Part shown: in pieces, positions 43,634 through 54,775 of the stretch
How the letters are laid out: each line of letters starts with the position of its first letter
Numbering within the stretch: the first letter of the stretch is position 1
Assembly (NCBI GenBank): GCA_963729935.1
Contig: CAVSPW010000002.1
Coordinates: forward strand, 248,001-312,000
Reading direction: 5' to 3'
Source of the DNA: CAIKMD01 sp963729935
Lineage (GTDB): Bacteria > Pseudomonadota > Alphaproteobacteria > ATCC43930 > CGMCC-115725
Length of the DNA stretch: 64,000 nt
Made by a program: the position numbers and the translations under genes
The notes under the pieces: model-generated
Databases searched by the model: none
The model's input: the letters and a program-made list of their open reading frames with translations, nothing else
Told to the model about the DNA's origin: nothing

Positions 43634-43716
43634 CAATAAAAAACCCGGCGATTTGGCGCCGGGCCGATAATTTCAGTATGCGTTTTTGTTACCATATCGA
43701 TCCGGATTGGTCAAGC
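43634..43716 (-). repeat. intact copy of the intergenic repeat with terminator
   Basis: This copy runs from CAATAAAAAACCCGGCG to TTGGTCAAG and contains ATCCGGAT at 43700-43707 uninterrupted. On the minus strand it gives TTGACC, then about 50 bases, then a terminator (CCCGGCG 43644-43650 with CGCCGGG 43657-43663, then TTTTTTATTG). It lies 3' of rlpA. The surrounding gap 43506-43990 shows a second partial AAAAAACCC run at 43593 and no supported gene. It is the reference for the empty IS target. Confidence 0.85.
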
Positions 43717-43990
43717 GGAAAGTCGCTCGCTTTGGGCCGTTCCTACAACGAGAGCAACTCCCCCGCTCGGCCTTTTCTTTCATTTCTTTCGGCCGCACCG
43801 GCGGAAAGATATCCTGTCGAGAGAGACGTCCCCTCCGCGATCGAGGCGAAGCGCGCCGCTGAAGGTCGAGTTCGACGATGCGAAGCGGTCCGGCGCCGAA
43901 TGATCGCTCTCACGAGGGGTCCGCGCGTCAACTTTTCGTTAAGCCTGCCACCGCGCATCCTCGCCGCTCGCGCCGCGGCCGGCGGTCGGC

Positions 43991-44497
43991 TCAGTCGGCC
44001 GACGCGGTCACCGGCGGTTTCGCGGTTTGATCCGCGGCGAAGACTTCGATGCGGACCGGTGCGACCCCAGCCTCCTTCATGCCGAGCTCGCTGGCCGCGG
44101 CCGGCGAGACGTCGATCACGCGGCCACGCACGAACGGCCCGCGATCATTGATCCTGACCATGATCGACTGGCCGTTGGAGAGGTTAGTCACGCGCACGCG
44201 CGTATTCATCGGCAGCGAGCGGTGCGCGGCCGTCATTTCCTTGTTGCTGAGTTTCTCGCCGCTTGCCGTACGCTTGGATTTGCGCGTCTTGCCATACCAA
44301 GAGGCAAGGCCCGTCTGCATGAAGCTCGGCGTCTTGTCCTTTTGCGCCACAGGCGACGGCGCGGGAGCGACGCTTGGCGGCGGCAAAGCCACCGCGACGG
44401 GGGCGGGCGCCGCGCAGGCCGAGAGGCCCGCCGCGATCATAAGCGCGGCGAGTGCACCACGAATTCCGCCCCAAGAACGAGCCTCGATCACTCTCAT
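43991..44497 (-). CDS. rlpA: RlpA-family septal lytic transglycosylase lipoprotein
   Basis: The 168-aa protein has a lipoprotein signal (lipobox LSAC, Cys near residue 25), a proline-rich linker and a double-psi beta-barrel RlpA domain. The domain runs from TGLASWYGKTRKSKRTASGE through MTAAHRSLPMNTRVRVTNL to MVRINDRGPFVRGRVIDVS and LSPAAASELGM-type helix. RlpA cleaves denuded glycan strands at the septum in some species. The start is uncertain: ATG 44497, a GTG two codons on with better Shine-Dalgarno spacing, and ATG 44521 all preserve the signal peptide. Confidence 0.9.
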   Translation of the reverse strand: MRVIEARSWGGIRGALAALMIAAGLSACAAPAPVAVALPPPSVAPAPSPVAQKDKTPSFMQTGLASWYGKTRKSKRTASGEKLSNKEMTAAHRSLPMNTRVRVTNLSNGQSIMVRINDRGPFVRGRVIDVSPAAASELGMKEAGVAPVRIEVFAADQTAKPPVTASAD

Positions 44498-44704
44498 CCC
44501 CCCAGAGTCGATCGAATTCATTGACACCCTGTTACGCGACCAAGAACTCGGCGCGATTTTTAGTGAGAATCCTCGGACTTTTGGCAAAAGTCCGATCCCC
44601 CGATCGGCGAAAAACCGCCTTTGGCTATGGGACCATATCCCGGCCTGCCTCGCCAGCGAAAAGATTCACGGCGGCGCACAACGTCTTCGCCATCGATCGC
44701 GCGC

Positions 44705-45259
44705 TCAGCGCTGATCCCGCAAGCTCATGATATAGGCGATGACATTAGCTGATTCGGCCGGCGTCAGGACCAAGGTCGGCATGCTCGGATGCGGGTTGGT
44801 CAGCCAGATATTGAGCCCGGCCCGCGTCGTGCCGGCGGCGTTCGCGATCGCGTGGAAATCCGGCGCGTTGGCGAATCGGATGGCGGAGGATTGATTGGGC
44901 GCGACGACATGGCAGGGCCGGCAATTGTCGAGCGCAAAGGCGCGGCCCTTACGGCGATCGCCCGGCGCGATCGCATTGGGCGCGAAAGCGCCAGTCGCGG
45001 TGGCCTGCGGCGCCGTCGGCGAGACGCTCGGCAAAGCGGGCGGCGCGCTCGGCGCCGGCCTCGCGCTCGCGCGCAAATCGCCGCTCCGATCCGCGAGCGG
45101 TGCGCCGGGCGTGGCCGAGGTCGGACCCGCATTGCGGCTCGCGCTGATGTCCTGCTCGATCGCGTTCGAAGCGGAGCCGCCCGTGCCGCTCCCCGAAGGC
45201 GAACACGCGGTCGCCATGGCGAGTAGCGAACCGACCAGAATCATCGAGATGCCCTTCAT
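44705..45259 (-). CDS. c-type cytochrome lipoprotein
   Basis: The 184-aa protein starts with a lipoprotein signal (MATACS, Cys near residue 19). A long Ala/Pro/Ser linker follows, then a single-haem cytochrome c domain with the haem motif CRPCH (near residue 113) and a probable distal Met in HPSMPTLVLTP. It should be an outer- or inner-membrane-anchored periplasmic electron carrier. AAGGAGG lies 8 bases before the chosen ATG 45259. No oxidase or dehydrogenase partner is adjacent. Confidence 0.85.
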   Translation of the reverse strand: MKGISMILVGSLLAMATACSPSGSGTGGSASNAIEQDISASRNAGPTSATPGAPLADRSGDLRASARPAPSAPPALPSVSPTAPQATATGAFAPNAIAPGDRRKGRAFALDNCRPCHVVAPNQSSAIRFANAPDFHAIANAAGTTRAGLNIWLTNPHPSMPTLVLTPAESANVIAYIMSLRDQR

Positions 45260-45443
45260 CCGCATCGCCTCCTTCAAAGCCAACGGCGCATCCCGGACGC
45301 GCGTCACGTGATGCATGAAGCAGCCCGAAGCGCGATGCAAGCGCGATCGCGCCGCCGCCCTCCTCCGGCTCGAGGTTGCCCGCATCGCCGGCAAGGTGTT
45401 AAGACTGCCCGCTTTCCAATGGTGTCGCGGCAGGAGCCGGTCG

Positions 45444-46277
45444 ATGACGGAAGACAGGCTTGCGGCCGCAGCCGCGGAAATTCCCCCGCCCGTTGCGGAT
45501 GCGAGCGCGCTTGGCCGCGGCGCCGCGCACATCACCGTGCGGGGCTTGCACAAGCATTTTCAGGACTCGGTCATCTATGGCGGCTTCGACCTCGACATTC
45601 CGCGCGGCCGCTTCGTTTCGGTTTTCGGGCCCAATGGCTGCGGCAAGTCGACCCTCATCAACATCATCGCCGGGCTGATCCCGCCCGATGCGGGCGAGAT
45701 TCTCTTCGGCGGCAAGACGCTCGCCGCGACCAAGATCGGCTATGTCTTCCAAAATTACCGCGAGGCGCTGTTTCCGTGGCTCACCTCCTTTGAGAACATC
45801 GCCTATCCGCTTAAACTGATGGGCGTGGCGCCAGACGAGCGCCGCGCGCGCGTCGAGGCGCTCGTCGCGCGCCTCGGCGTCACCATCGACCTTCGGCGCT
45901 ACCCTTACGAATTGTCCGGCGGTCAGCAGCAGCTGATGTCGATCATGCGCGCGCTCGTGGTCGATCCCGAAGTGCTGTTCCTCGACGAGCCTTTCTCAGC
46001 GCTCGACTACGAAATGACCCTGTTCATGCGCGAGCAGCTACAGCGTCTGTTCATGGATACGGGCACGACCACCGTGCTGGTGTCGCACGATCTCGAGGAG
46101 GCGGTCTATCTCGCCGACGACGTGTTGTTGCTCACGCGGCGGCCGGCGCGGGTTGCCGCCAATGTCGCGATCACGATCGAACGCCCGCGCCATGCCGAGA
46201 CCCTGTCGGATCCGCGCTTCGTTGAATTGAAGCGCCGCTGCCTGGACGTGTTCCAGCGCGAGGTACGGCTCGCCTGA
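45444..46277 (+). CDS. ABC transporter ATP-binding protein, NitT/TauT type
   Basis: The 277-aa ATPase has Walker A GPNGCGKST (near residue 65), Q-loop YVFQNYREALFPW, signature LSGGQQQLMS, Walker B VLFLDEPFSALD and switch VSHDLEEAV. The sequence type is that of nitrate/sulfonate/taurine importers. CAGGAG lies upstream of ATG 45444. Its gene converges on the permease gene, 5 bases apart, rather than sharing its operon. It most likely serves the permease and binding protein next to it, but this needs the opposite-strand genes to be co-regulated. Confidence 0.92.
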   Translation: MTEDRLAAAAAEIPPPVADASALGRGAAHITVRGLHKHFQDSVIYGGFDLDIPRGRFVSVFGPNGCGKSTLINIIAGLIPPDAGEILFGGKTLAATKIGYVFQNYREALFPWLTSFENIAYPLKLMGVAPDERRARVEALVARLGVTIDLRRYPYELSGGQQQLMSIMRALVVDPEVLFLDEPFSALDYEMTLFMREQLQRLFMDTGTTTVLVSHDLEEAVYLADDVLLLTRRPARVAANVAITIERPRHAETLSDPRFVELKRRCLDVFQREVRLA

Positions 46278-46282
46278 ACGCG

Positions 46283-47113
46283 CTACTTGCCGGTCCAGTG
46301 CACGAAATTGCGCTCGACGAGCACGAAGATCCAATTGAGACCGTAGCCGAGCGCGCCGGTGAGAAAGATCGACGCGTACATCATTGGTGCGTCCAGCATC
46401 ATCTGCGCCTGATAAAGCCGGTTGCCGAGCCCGTCGGTCGAGCCCACGAACATCTCCGCGACGATCACGACGACGAGGGCGATCGAGACGCCGTTGCGCA
46501 TCCCGACCAGGGTTTGCGGCAGCGATTCCCAGAGATAGACATCGACGAGCGTGCGCCAGAATCCGGCGCCCATCACATGCGCCGCCAGCACGCGCGTCTT
46601 GCGCGCGTTGATGACCCCATACGCGACGTTGAAGAGGATCACGATCGTCGCGCCGAAGGCGCCGACTGCGATCTTGGTGTGATCACCGACGCCGAAGAGA
46701 ATGAGGAACAGCGGGAAAAGCGAGGAGGCTGGCGTCGCACGGAAGAATTCGATCGGAAACTCTACCGAGCGGTAGACGCTTTCGGTCGATCCTAGCATGA
46801 CACCCAAGGGGATCGCGATGCCGCAGCCGATCGCGAAGGACATGACCGTGCGGTAGAGCGTCTTCAATAGATCAAGCGCAAGCGTGCCGTGAAAGAGCGC
46901 GTCAACGAGAGTCGTGAAGGCGAGCGCGGGCGTCGGAAGCAGCACTGGATCGATGAGCTCGAAACCTGCGGCGAGCCACCAGATCGCGACAAGCACCGCG
47001 ACGCCCAAGACCGGGCGCAACCGGGGAAAGGCTTGGTCGCAGAGCCGCCGCGCGAGCGCTGGCGGCGGTGCCGGCACGGCTGCGGCCTGGCTCACCGGCG
47101 CATACCCCCTCAC
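46283..47113 (-). CDS. ABC transporter permease, NitT/TauT type
   Basis: The 276-aa inner-membrane protein has about six hydrophobic segments and the BPD-transporter EAA loop near residue 185 (ETLPQ-type: LWESLPQTLVGMRNGVSIAL). The conserved SVYRSVEFPIEFFRATPAS lies before it. It would form the homodimeric channel of an organic anion or nitrogen/sulfur-compound importer. Its ATG overlaps the stop of the binding protein gene (ATGA), so these two are an operon on the minus strand. Confidence 0.92.
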   Translation of the reverse strand: MRGYAPVSQAAAVPAPPPALARRLCDQAFPRLRPVLGVAVLVAIWWLAAGFELIDPVLLPTPALAFTTLVDALFHGTLALDLLKTLYRTVMSFAIGCGIAIPLGVMLGSTESVYRSVEFPIEFFRATPASSLFPLFLILFGVGDHTKIAVGAFGATIVILFNVAYGVINARKTRVLAAHVMGAGFWRTLVDVYLWESLPQTLVGMRNGVSIALVVVIVAEMFVGSTDGLGNRLYQAQMMLDAPMMYASIFLTGALGYGLNWIFVLVERNFVHWTGK

Positions 47114-48090
47114 TTCCGGTCGAGCGTCACGAGATATTTTGAGACGTCGATTTGGCCGGTGAACACCTTATGCTCGATGTTGAAATCGAACAGTTTCTGC
47201 AGATCTTGAACGTTCTGCGGCGTCATCTCGCTCACCATCAGCAGCTCGGGCATGGCGATCTTGGTCACGAGATCGGGCGGGGTCGCGGTATTGCCGATCA
47301 GCAGCTGGCGCGTGCTCAAATCCTTGTTGACGTCGGTGACGGCCTTGCGCCACGCCGCGGCATAGCGGCGCGCGACATCGGGCTTCTCCTTGATGAAACG
47401 CTGCGTGACCGCGCCGCCGGCGCCGAAACCGCAGCCATCCTTGCGCCCGACCTCATAGGTTGCCACCACGCCGCCTTCGAGCACGCGCGCGACGCCCTTT
47501 TCAACCATCAAGCTCGGGAAGGGCTCGAAATCGAAGGCGACATCGAAGCTGCCGGCCTTGAGCGCCTCGACCTGGAGATTGGGTGCGAGCTCCGTGATGG
47601 TGAAATCGGTTCCGTCCTTCAGCCCGTTGATTTCGAAAATGGCCCGCATGGCGGTGACGTTGCCGGCGCCGGGCGTTGTCACCATTCGCGACGCCTTGCC
47701 CTTCAGCTCGGCGATCGTCTTCATTGGCAGAGCGGTGCGGATCATGAACGCGTCGAGCGGGTATTTCTCGTTCTGGCAATTGAGCGAGATGTAGTCGAGC
47801 AGGTCGGGCTTTTTGGTGAGCGCGTTGAACGCGTCGCCGGTCACGAGGTTGGTGGTGGCGTCGATCTGATTGGTGATCATCGCCGCGACGATCGGCTGCG
47901 AGCCCATCAGATTGGCCGGCTCGGGATCGATATCCTCCGCCTTGAAATAGCCCCGCTTCTCGGCGACCCAATAGGGCAACGCGGTCGCCAGGGGAAAGAT
48001 GCCGACGCGCACCTTGTCGGCAGCGCGGGCCGCGGGTGTCGCCAGCGCGAGGAGCGCAAAGACAACGCAACAATGCATCTTAGTCTTCAT
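47110..48090 (-). CDS. ABC transporter substrate-binding protein, NitT/TauT type
   Basis: The 326-aa periplasmic protein has a signal peptide (HCCVVFALLALATPAARA, cleavage about residue 23). An NMT1/THI5-like fold follows: VRVGIFPLATALPYWVAEKR, then GYFKAEDIDPEP, and TNQIDATTNLVTGD in the first lobe. The ligand is not predictable; relatives bind sulfonates, nitrate or pyrimidine precursors. It is the first gene of the two-gene operon with the permease, and an alpha/beta hydrolase gene lies just upstream on the same strand. Confidence 0.9.
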   Translation of the reverse strand: MKTKMHCCVVFALLALATPAARAADKVRVGIFPLATALPYWVAEKRGYFKAEDIDPEPANLMGSQPIVAAMITNQIDATTNLVTGDAFNALTKKPDLLDYISLNCQNEKYPLDAFMIRTALPMKTIAELKGKASRMVTTPGAGNVTAMRAIFEINGLKDGTDFTITELAPNLQVEALKAGSFDVAFDFEPFPSLMVEKGVARVLEGGVVATYEVGRKDGCGFGAGGAVTQRFIKEKPDVARRYAAAWRKAVTDVNKDLSTRQLLIGNTATPPDLVTKIAMPELLMVSEMTPQNVQDLQKLFDFNIEHKVFTGQIDVSKYLVTLDRK

Positions 48091-48135
48091 CGAATCTTCC
48101 TTATGCGAGGATGGGCGCGAGGAGAGGACGCAGGC

Positions 48136-49098
48136 TCATGCGATGCCGCGCTGGCGCAACCAGCCGGCCACCGTTTCGACGAGTTCGTTTCTCGTATGCG
48201 TGAAGACGTGGTTTTCGGGGGCCGGCGCGCGCGGATTGGCGAGCTTCACATAGTCGATGCCTTGAACGAGCGAGCCTTCGGCCGTGGCGGCGCTCAAAAG
48301 CATGTAGGGCTCGAAATCGAGGATAATGCCGTCGGCCTCGTCGCGAACCATGAGGATCGGATAGGGCGTGCGGCGGATCCAGAACGTCCCGTCCGAGGCG
48401 CTGGTCTCCTCGACGCGATAGGTCAGGACGTGCTGCGCGTTGGCGGGAACGCGCGCCATGCCCATCCAACCCATCGCGACCGGAAGAATCTCGGCGGGCC
48501 GGTGCTCGGCCACGGCCTTCATCGCCGCTTCGGTCAGGGCGCGGAATTCGTCTTCGTTCTGGGTCAGCACATGACGCGATTTCCAGGCGAGATTGGCGAA
48601 CATGCCACAAAGCACGATCGCCTCGATGTCGGGCGCCCAGCTCGTCGCCGCATAGTACAAGGCTTGAATGTAGCCGAGGCTGTGCCCCAGCAGCACGATC
48701 CTGCGATGGCCGAGCGCGCGCGCCGTGTAGACCGCCGCCTCGAGATCGCAACGTATGGCGTAGAAATTCTCTTTGCACACGCCGTCATCGTGTTGGCGCG
48801 TATTGCTGCCGAGGACGGCATAACCTCGCGCGGCGAGCCCCTTGCCCAAGGCGCGCGTCGGAAGCTTGCCGAAATTCGAGCCACTGCCATGGATCGCGAT
48901 CACGAGCGGCGTTTCCGCCGGCGGCCCCGCCGGCCGCCACAGCGCCGCTTCGAGCGTCTCGCCGTCGAGCGTCTTCAGCCTTAGGAAATCGAGCGTGCAG
49001 CCCTCGGCGGCTGCAACGTCGGGATCGAGCGCGGCGGGACGCCGAATGAATCGATAGTCGATGCTCCCCGCCGAACGCACATTTTCTCCGGCCGTCAT
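48136..49098 (-). CDS. alpha/beta hydrolase
   Basis: The 320-aa protein has the alpha/beta hydrolase nucleophile elbow GHSLG (Ser near residue 142) and an oxyanion-hole motif HGSGSN (near 70). The acid residue is probably in MVRDEADGII, and a His lies in FTHTRNELVETV near the C-terminus. The substrate is unknown. No signal peptide is present, so it is cytoplasmic. It precedes the ABC binding-protein gene by 45 bases on the same strand and could process the imported compound, or be simply a neighbour. Confidence 0.85.
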   Translation of the reverse strand: MTAGENVRSAGSIDYRFIRRPAALDPDVAAAEGCTLDFLRLKTLDGETLEAALWRPAGPPAETPLVIAIHGSGSNFGKLPTRALGKGLAARGYAVLGSNTRQHDDGVCKENFYAIRCDLEAAVYTARALGHRRIVLLGHSLGYIQALYYAATSWAPDIEAIVLCGMFANLAWKSRHVLTQNEDEFRALTEAAMKAVAEHRPAEILPVAMGWMGMARVPANAQHVLTYRVEETSASDGTFWIRRTPYPILMVRDEADGIILDFEPYMLLSAATAEGSLVQGIDYVKLANPRAPAPENHVFTHTRNELVETVAGWLRQRGIA

Positions 49099-49156
49099 GC
49101 GGTCACATTACCGAGCGCGGCACGCGTTGACAAATGCGCTGCGATCTTTCGTCGAT

Positions 49157-49171
49157 ATCACACGGTGTGAT
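49157..49171. promoter_or_regulatory. palindrome upstream of the alpha/beta hydrolase gene
   Basis: ATCACAC and GTGTGAT flank a single G, a perfect 7-bp inverted repeat of the kind bound by GntR- or TetR-like repressors. It lies 59 bases upstream of the hydrolase ATG. The cognate regulator is unknown and no regulator gene adjoins it. Confidence 0.45.
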
Positions 49172-49223
49172 GACCGCCCTCGGCACGCGCAGCCGTGGCA
49201 AATCGGCCGCGGGACCGCAACGT

Positions 49224-49751
49224 TCACAGTCCGAAATGCGCCTGCAGCACGCCGAGCGAGCCGATCAGAATTCCCGACGCCGCCTCTTGGCTCAGCGAGC
49301 GGCCGTTCCAGCCTTCCCGCTGCGCCCAATTCTTGAGCGTCCACTCGCAGCCGACCACATGCCAGACGCAGGAGCCGGCTGGCGCCGACATGCCGCCGAG
49401 CGTTTTCAGCGCTCGCCACACCGATTTGCGTGCCTCCGCTTGACGCAAGCTCATCGGCATTTCGCGCGCGCCGTCGGGCAGCCGCAAGAGATCCGCCGCG
49501 CGCAGCGGGTTGAGCGCGGCGGTCACGAACAGCGCGTGAAAATCTTCGCCGGCCTGATACATTGCACTCGTGATCGTGCTCTTGCGCAGCATGACGGAGA
49601 GCGTATCGGGCGCGCGATAGGGACGCGCCGGTCTGCCCACCTCGTCCGCGATCGCCTGCGGCACGCGCTCGACCAACCCCTGCGTGAATCGCTCCGGCGT
49701 CGGTCGCACCTCGTCGCCGGGCCTTTGCGATTTCCCCCGATGCCGACTCAT
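49224..49751 (-). CDS. DUF6456-like protein of alphaproteobacterial regulator module
   Basis: The 175-aa protein resembles a group of alphaproteobacterial proteins (DUF6456-like, from memory) that lie beside phage-type repressors. Recognisable blocks are RPTPERFTQG at the start, AMYQAGEDFHALFVTAALNP in the middle, and VWRALKTLGGMSAPAGSCVW followed by LGCEW-type sequence and ASGILIGSLGVLQAHFG at the end. No catalytic motif is visible. It overlaps the preceding gene (ATGA) and belongs to the minus-strand arm of a divergent regulatory module. Confidence 0.68.
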   Translation of the reverse strand: MSRHRGKSQRPGDEVRPTPERFTQGLVERVPQAIADEVGRPARPYRAPDTLSVMLRKSTITSAMYQAGEDFHALFVTAALNPLRAADLLRLPDGAREMPMSLRQAEARKSVWRALKTLGGMSAPAGSCVWHVVGCEWTLKNWAQREGWNGRSLSQEAASGILIGSLGVLQAHFGL

Positions 49752-50146
49752 CCCTCCTCCGCGTCATTGCCGAAGTTGAACGGCAGATCCCAAGCTTCGA
49801 GCGGGTCCTCTTCTTCAAGCGGCTCGGGCACGGCGCAGGACGCCAGATGCGGCCAGGCCTCGGGCGGCATCTCGGCGACGGCATCCGCCTGCTCGGCCGC
49901 TATCCGCGCGCCTTCGCGGCTTGCCGGATCAACGCCGCAGAGCGGTGCATGAAGCGCGCAATAGGAGGAACCGTGCCGCGCCCTCTCGCCGCAGAAAGGC
50001 GGTGCGCCGGCCTGCCAATGCCCGGCGGCGATATAGGCACAGCGGCGCGCCTCGAGCTTCTCTTCCGATTCTTTCGAAACGGAATCTGTTTCTGATATGT
50101 TCTCTGCGACGAGCAGCGTTCGACCAGGGCGCGATTGCGGATGCAC
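49748..50146 (-). CDS. small GcrA-like cysteine-cluster protein
   Basis: A central block, RRCAYIAAGHWQAGAPPFCG followed by SSYCALHAPLCG, resembles the C-terminal cysteine/histidine cluster of the GcrA cell-cycle regulator and may bind zinc. The rest is acidic and low complexity (LEEEDPLEAWD). I chose GTG 50146: GGGAG precedes it, and a promoter TTGAAA-N17-TATATG on this strand would start transcription near or past the earlier ATG at 50188. It is coupled to the DUF6456-like gene and divergent from the repressor. Confidence 0.6.
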   Translation of the reverse strand: MHPQSRPGRTLLVAENISETDSVSKESEEKLEARRCAYIAAGHWQAGAPPFCGERARHGSSYCALHAPLCGVDPASREGARIAAEQADAVAEMPPEAWPHLASCAVPEPLEEEDPLEAWDLPFNFGNDAEEG

Positions 50147-50187
50147 GAGCCGGTTCTCCCTCGAATGAACGTATGAACCGTATTTCA

Positions 50188-50228
50188 TATACGTTTTTTA
50201 CGTTCATATTTCAAGCAAAAAACGTATA
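50188..50228. promoter_or_regulatory. operator pair between divergent repressor and regulator genes
   Basis: TATACGTTTTTT (50188-50199) is repeated exactly inverted as AAAAAACGTATA (50217-50228), with 17 bases between. The left arm overlaps a minus-strand promoter (TTGAAA, 17 bases, TATATG). On the plus strand TATATT (50250-50255) would start transcription near 50262, the first base of the repressor start codon, suggesting a leaderless mRNA. The layout is that of a phage immunity region with the LexA-like protein as binder. Confidence 0.65.
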
Positions 50229-50261
50229 GATATGTATGGCGGATGCGTGTATATTTTATGC

Positions 50262-50960
50262 ATGGCTGAACCCGCCACCGTTTCTCGCCGTCTGAAGCAG
50301 TTGCGCCAGCGCGCCGGCCTCTCCATCCGCGAGGTCGCGCATGCGCTCGGCATGGAGCATGGCTCGAGCTACCAGCATTACGAGGATCGCTTCCGCAAGG
50401 CGCTGCTGCCCTTGGAGCTGACGCAAAGGCTTGTGCCGATTTTCGGCGCCAAGGGCATCGATCCTGCCGAAGTTTACGCCTTGGCCGGGGTCGACGGCTC
50501 GGGCGCGCGCAGCCTCGGCGTGAAGCCCGCCGAGACGGCGGACGGCACGCTCAAGATCGAAGAGCTCGATGTCCGCGCCTCGGCCGGCGACGGGCTCACC
50601 GGCGACAACGAGAAAGTGGTCGGCGCTTGGCGCGTGCCGGCCGAAGTGGTGCGGTTTTATTCGACGGCGCCCGCGACCGATCTACGCATCATCACGGTGA
50701 TGGGCGACAGCATGGAGCCGACCCTGCAGCCCGGCCAGCGCGTACTGATCGACACCGGCGACTGCACGCCGAGCCCGCCCGGGATCTTCGTCGTCTGGGA
50801 CGGGCTCGGCCTCGTCGTCAAGCGCGTGCAGGCGCTCGCGCATAGCGACCCGATCCGCGTGCGCATCAGTTCCGACAATCCGAAATACGAGGCCTATGAG
50901 CGCACCCTTGCCGAGGCCTACATCCAGGGCCGCGTCATCGGCCAGTGGCGCTGGCTCTAA
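50262..50960 (+). CDS. LexA-like (S24) phage-type repressor
   Basis: The 232-aa protein has an N-terminal helix-turn-helix (RLKQLRQRAGLSIREVAHAL, residues about 8-60) and a C-terminal S24 peptidase domain. The catalytic serine is in MGDSMEPTLQPGQ (near residue 149) and the lysine in LVVKRVQAL (near 187). Such repressors cleave themselves when RecA is activated by DNA damage. It is divergent from the GcrA-like and DUF6456-like genes across a symmetric operator. No phage structural genes adjoin it, so it may be domesticated. The start may be leaderless. Confidence 0.88.
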   Translation: MAEPATVSRRLKQLRQRAGLSIREVAHALGMEHGSSYQHYEDRFRKALLPLELTQRLVPIFGAKGIDPAEVYALAGVDGSGARSLGVKPAETADGTLKIEELDVRASAGDGLTGDNEKVVGAWRVPAEVVRFYSTAPATDLRIITVMGDSMEPTLQPGQRVLIDTGDCTPSPPGIFVVWDGLGLVVKRVQALAHSDPIRVRISSDNPKYEAYERTLAEAYIQGRVIGQWRWL

Positions 50961-51019
50961 CCAGGTCCCCGCGGCGGCCGGGCCGGGCACAAGGCGCAAT
51001 CGATATCAGGCCGCCGATA

Positions 51020-53686
<2,667 letters not shown>

Positions 53687-53769
53687 GCCGCAATGGCGGC
53701 TGTCATGCGGTTGTCCGGCTCCGTATGCGCCGGTATGGTGGGGACCGCAGGTTTTCGAGGGAGGAATTT

Positions 53770-54705
53770 ATGGCGCCGACGCCCCATATCATCGACGTTC
53801 ATCATCATTTCGTGCCGCCCGCCTACAAGGCCGCGGTGCAGCCCAAGCGCCGGTTTCAGCCCTGCATGGAGGCCTGGACCGTGCAAGGCTCGATCGAGGA
53901 CATGGACAAGGCCGGGGTCGCGACCTCGCTGGTGTCAATCACGCTGCCCGGTCTTCACTTCGGCGATGCCGAAGAAGCGCGGCGGCTGACGCGCATCTGC
54001 AACGATTACGCGGTGGAGATGGCGCGCAACTATCCGGGACGCTTCGGACTTTTCGCCGCCCTGCCCTGGCCGGATGTCGAGGGCTCGCTCGCCGAGATCG
54101 AATACGCACTCGATACGCTCAAGGCGGACGGCATCGGCCTTTACACGAGCTACGGCACGAAATGGCTAGGCCATGTCGATTTCGCGCCTCTCTTCGAGGA
54201 ATTGAACCGACGCAAGGCGGTGGTCTACACCCATCCGGTCTGCGCGCCCTGCTGCCAGGGCCTGATCCCCGAGATCAACGAATCGATCATCGAATACGGC
54301 ACCGACACGACGCGCACGATTACGAGCCTTCTCTTCACGGGCAGCGCGGCGCGCTATCCCAACATCAGATGGATCTTCTCGCACGCGGGCGGGACGATGC
54401 CGTTCCTGATCGAGCGCCTGGTCAACCTCGCCAAGGCGCCCGCCTACGCCGCAAAGCTCCCCAAGGGTCTGATGCACGAATTGCAGCGCTTCTATTACGA
54501 CACCGCGCAAGCCTCGAACCCCTCGGCCCTGGGAAGCTTGCGGACGATCGTGCCGGTCTCGCAGATCATGTTCGGCACAGATTATCCGTTCCGGCTCTCG
54601 ATCGAGCATGTCGAGGGCCTCGCCGGCTGCGGCTTCAGCGCAGCCGACACGAAAGCGATCAACCGCGACAATGCGGTTCGCCTCTTGCCGAAATACGGGA
54701 CGTGA
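53770..54705 (+). CDS. amidohydrolase-family protein (ACMSD-like), copy 1
   Basis: The 311-aa protein belongs to the amidohydrolase-2/ACMSD-like group of metal-dependent decarboxylases and hydrolases. The HxH metal motif is in IIDVHHHFVPPAYK, a further His in VVYTHPVCAP, the next in IFSHAGGTMPFL, and the conserved Asp in IMFGTDYPFRLS. GAGGGAGGAA precedes the ATG. Its downstream neighbour is a close paralogue. Members decarboxylate aromatic or muconate-type acids; the actual substrate is unknown. It opens the catabolic cluster. Confidence 0.9.
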   Translation: MAPTPHIIDVHHHFVPPAYKAAVQPKRRFQPCMEAWTVQGSIEDMDKAGVATSLVSITLPGLHFGDAEEARRLTRICNDYAVEMARNYPGRFGLFAALPWPDVEGSLAEIEYALDTLKADGIGLYTSYGTKWLGHVDFAPLFEELNRRKAVVYTHPVCAPCCQGLIPEINESIIEYGTDTTRTITSLLFTGSAARYPNIRWIFSHAGGTMPFLIERLVNLAKAPAYAAKLPKGLMHELQRFYYDTAQASNPSALGSLRTIVPVSQIMFGTDYPFRLSIEHVEGLAGCGFSAADTKAINRDNAVRLLPKYGT

Positions 54706-54775
54706 TCCGGCGCAGCACCGGAACCGCGCGATTCCGGCGCGGTTCCATCCTACGAAGGAAAGCAAAATAGATCCC

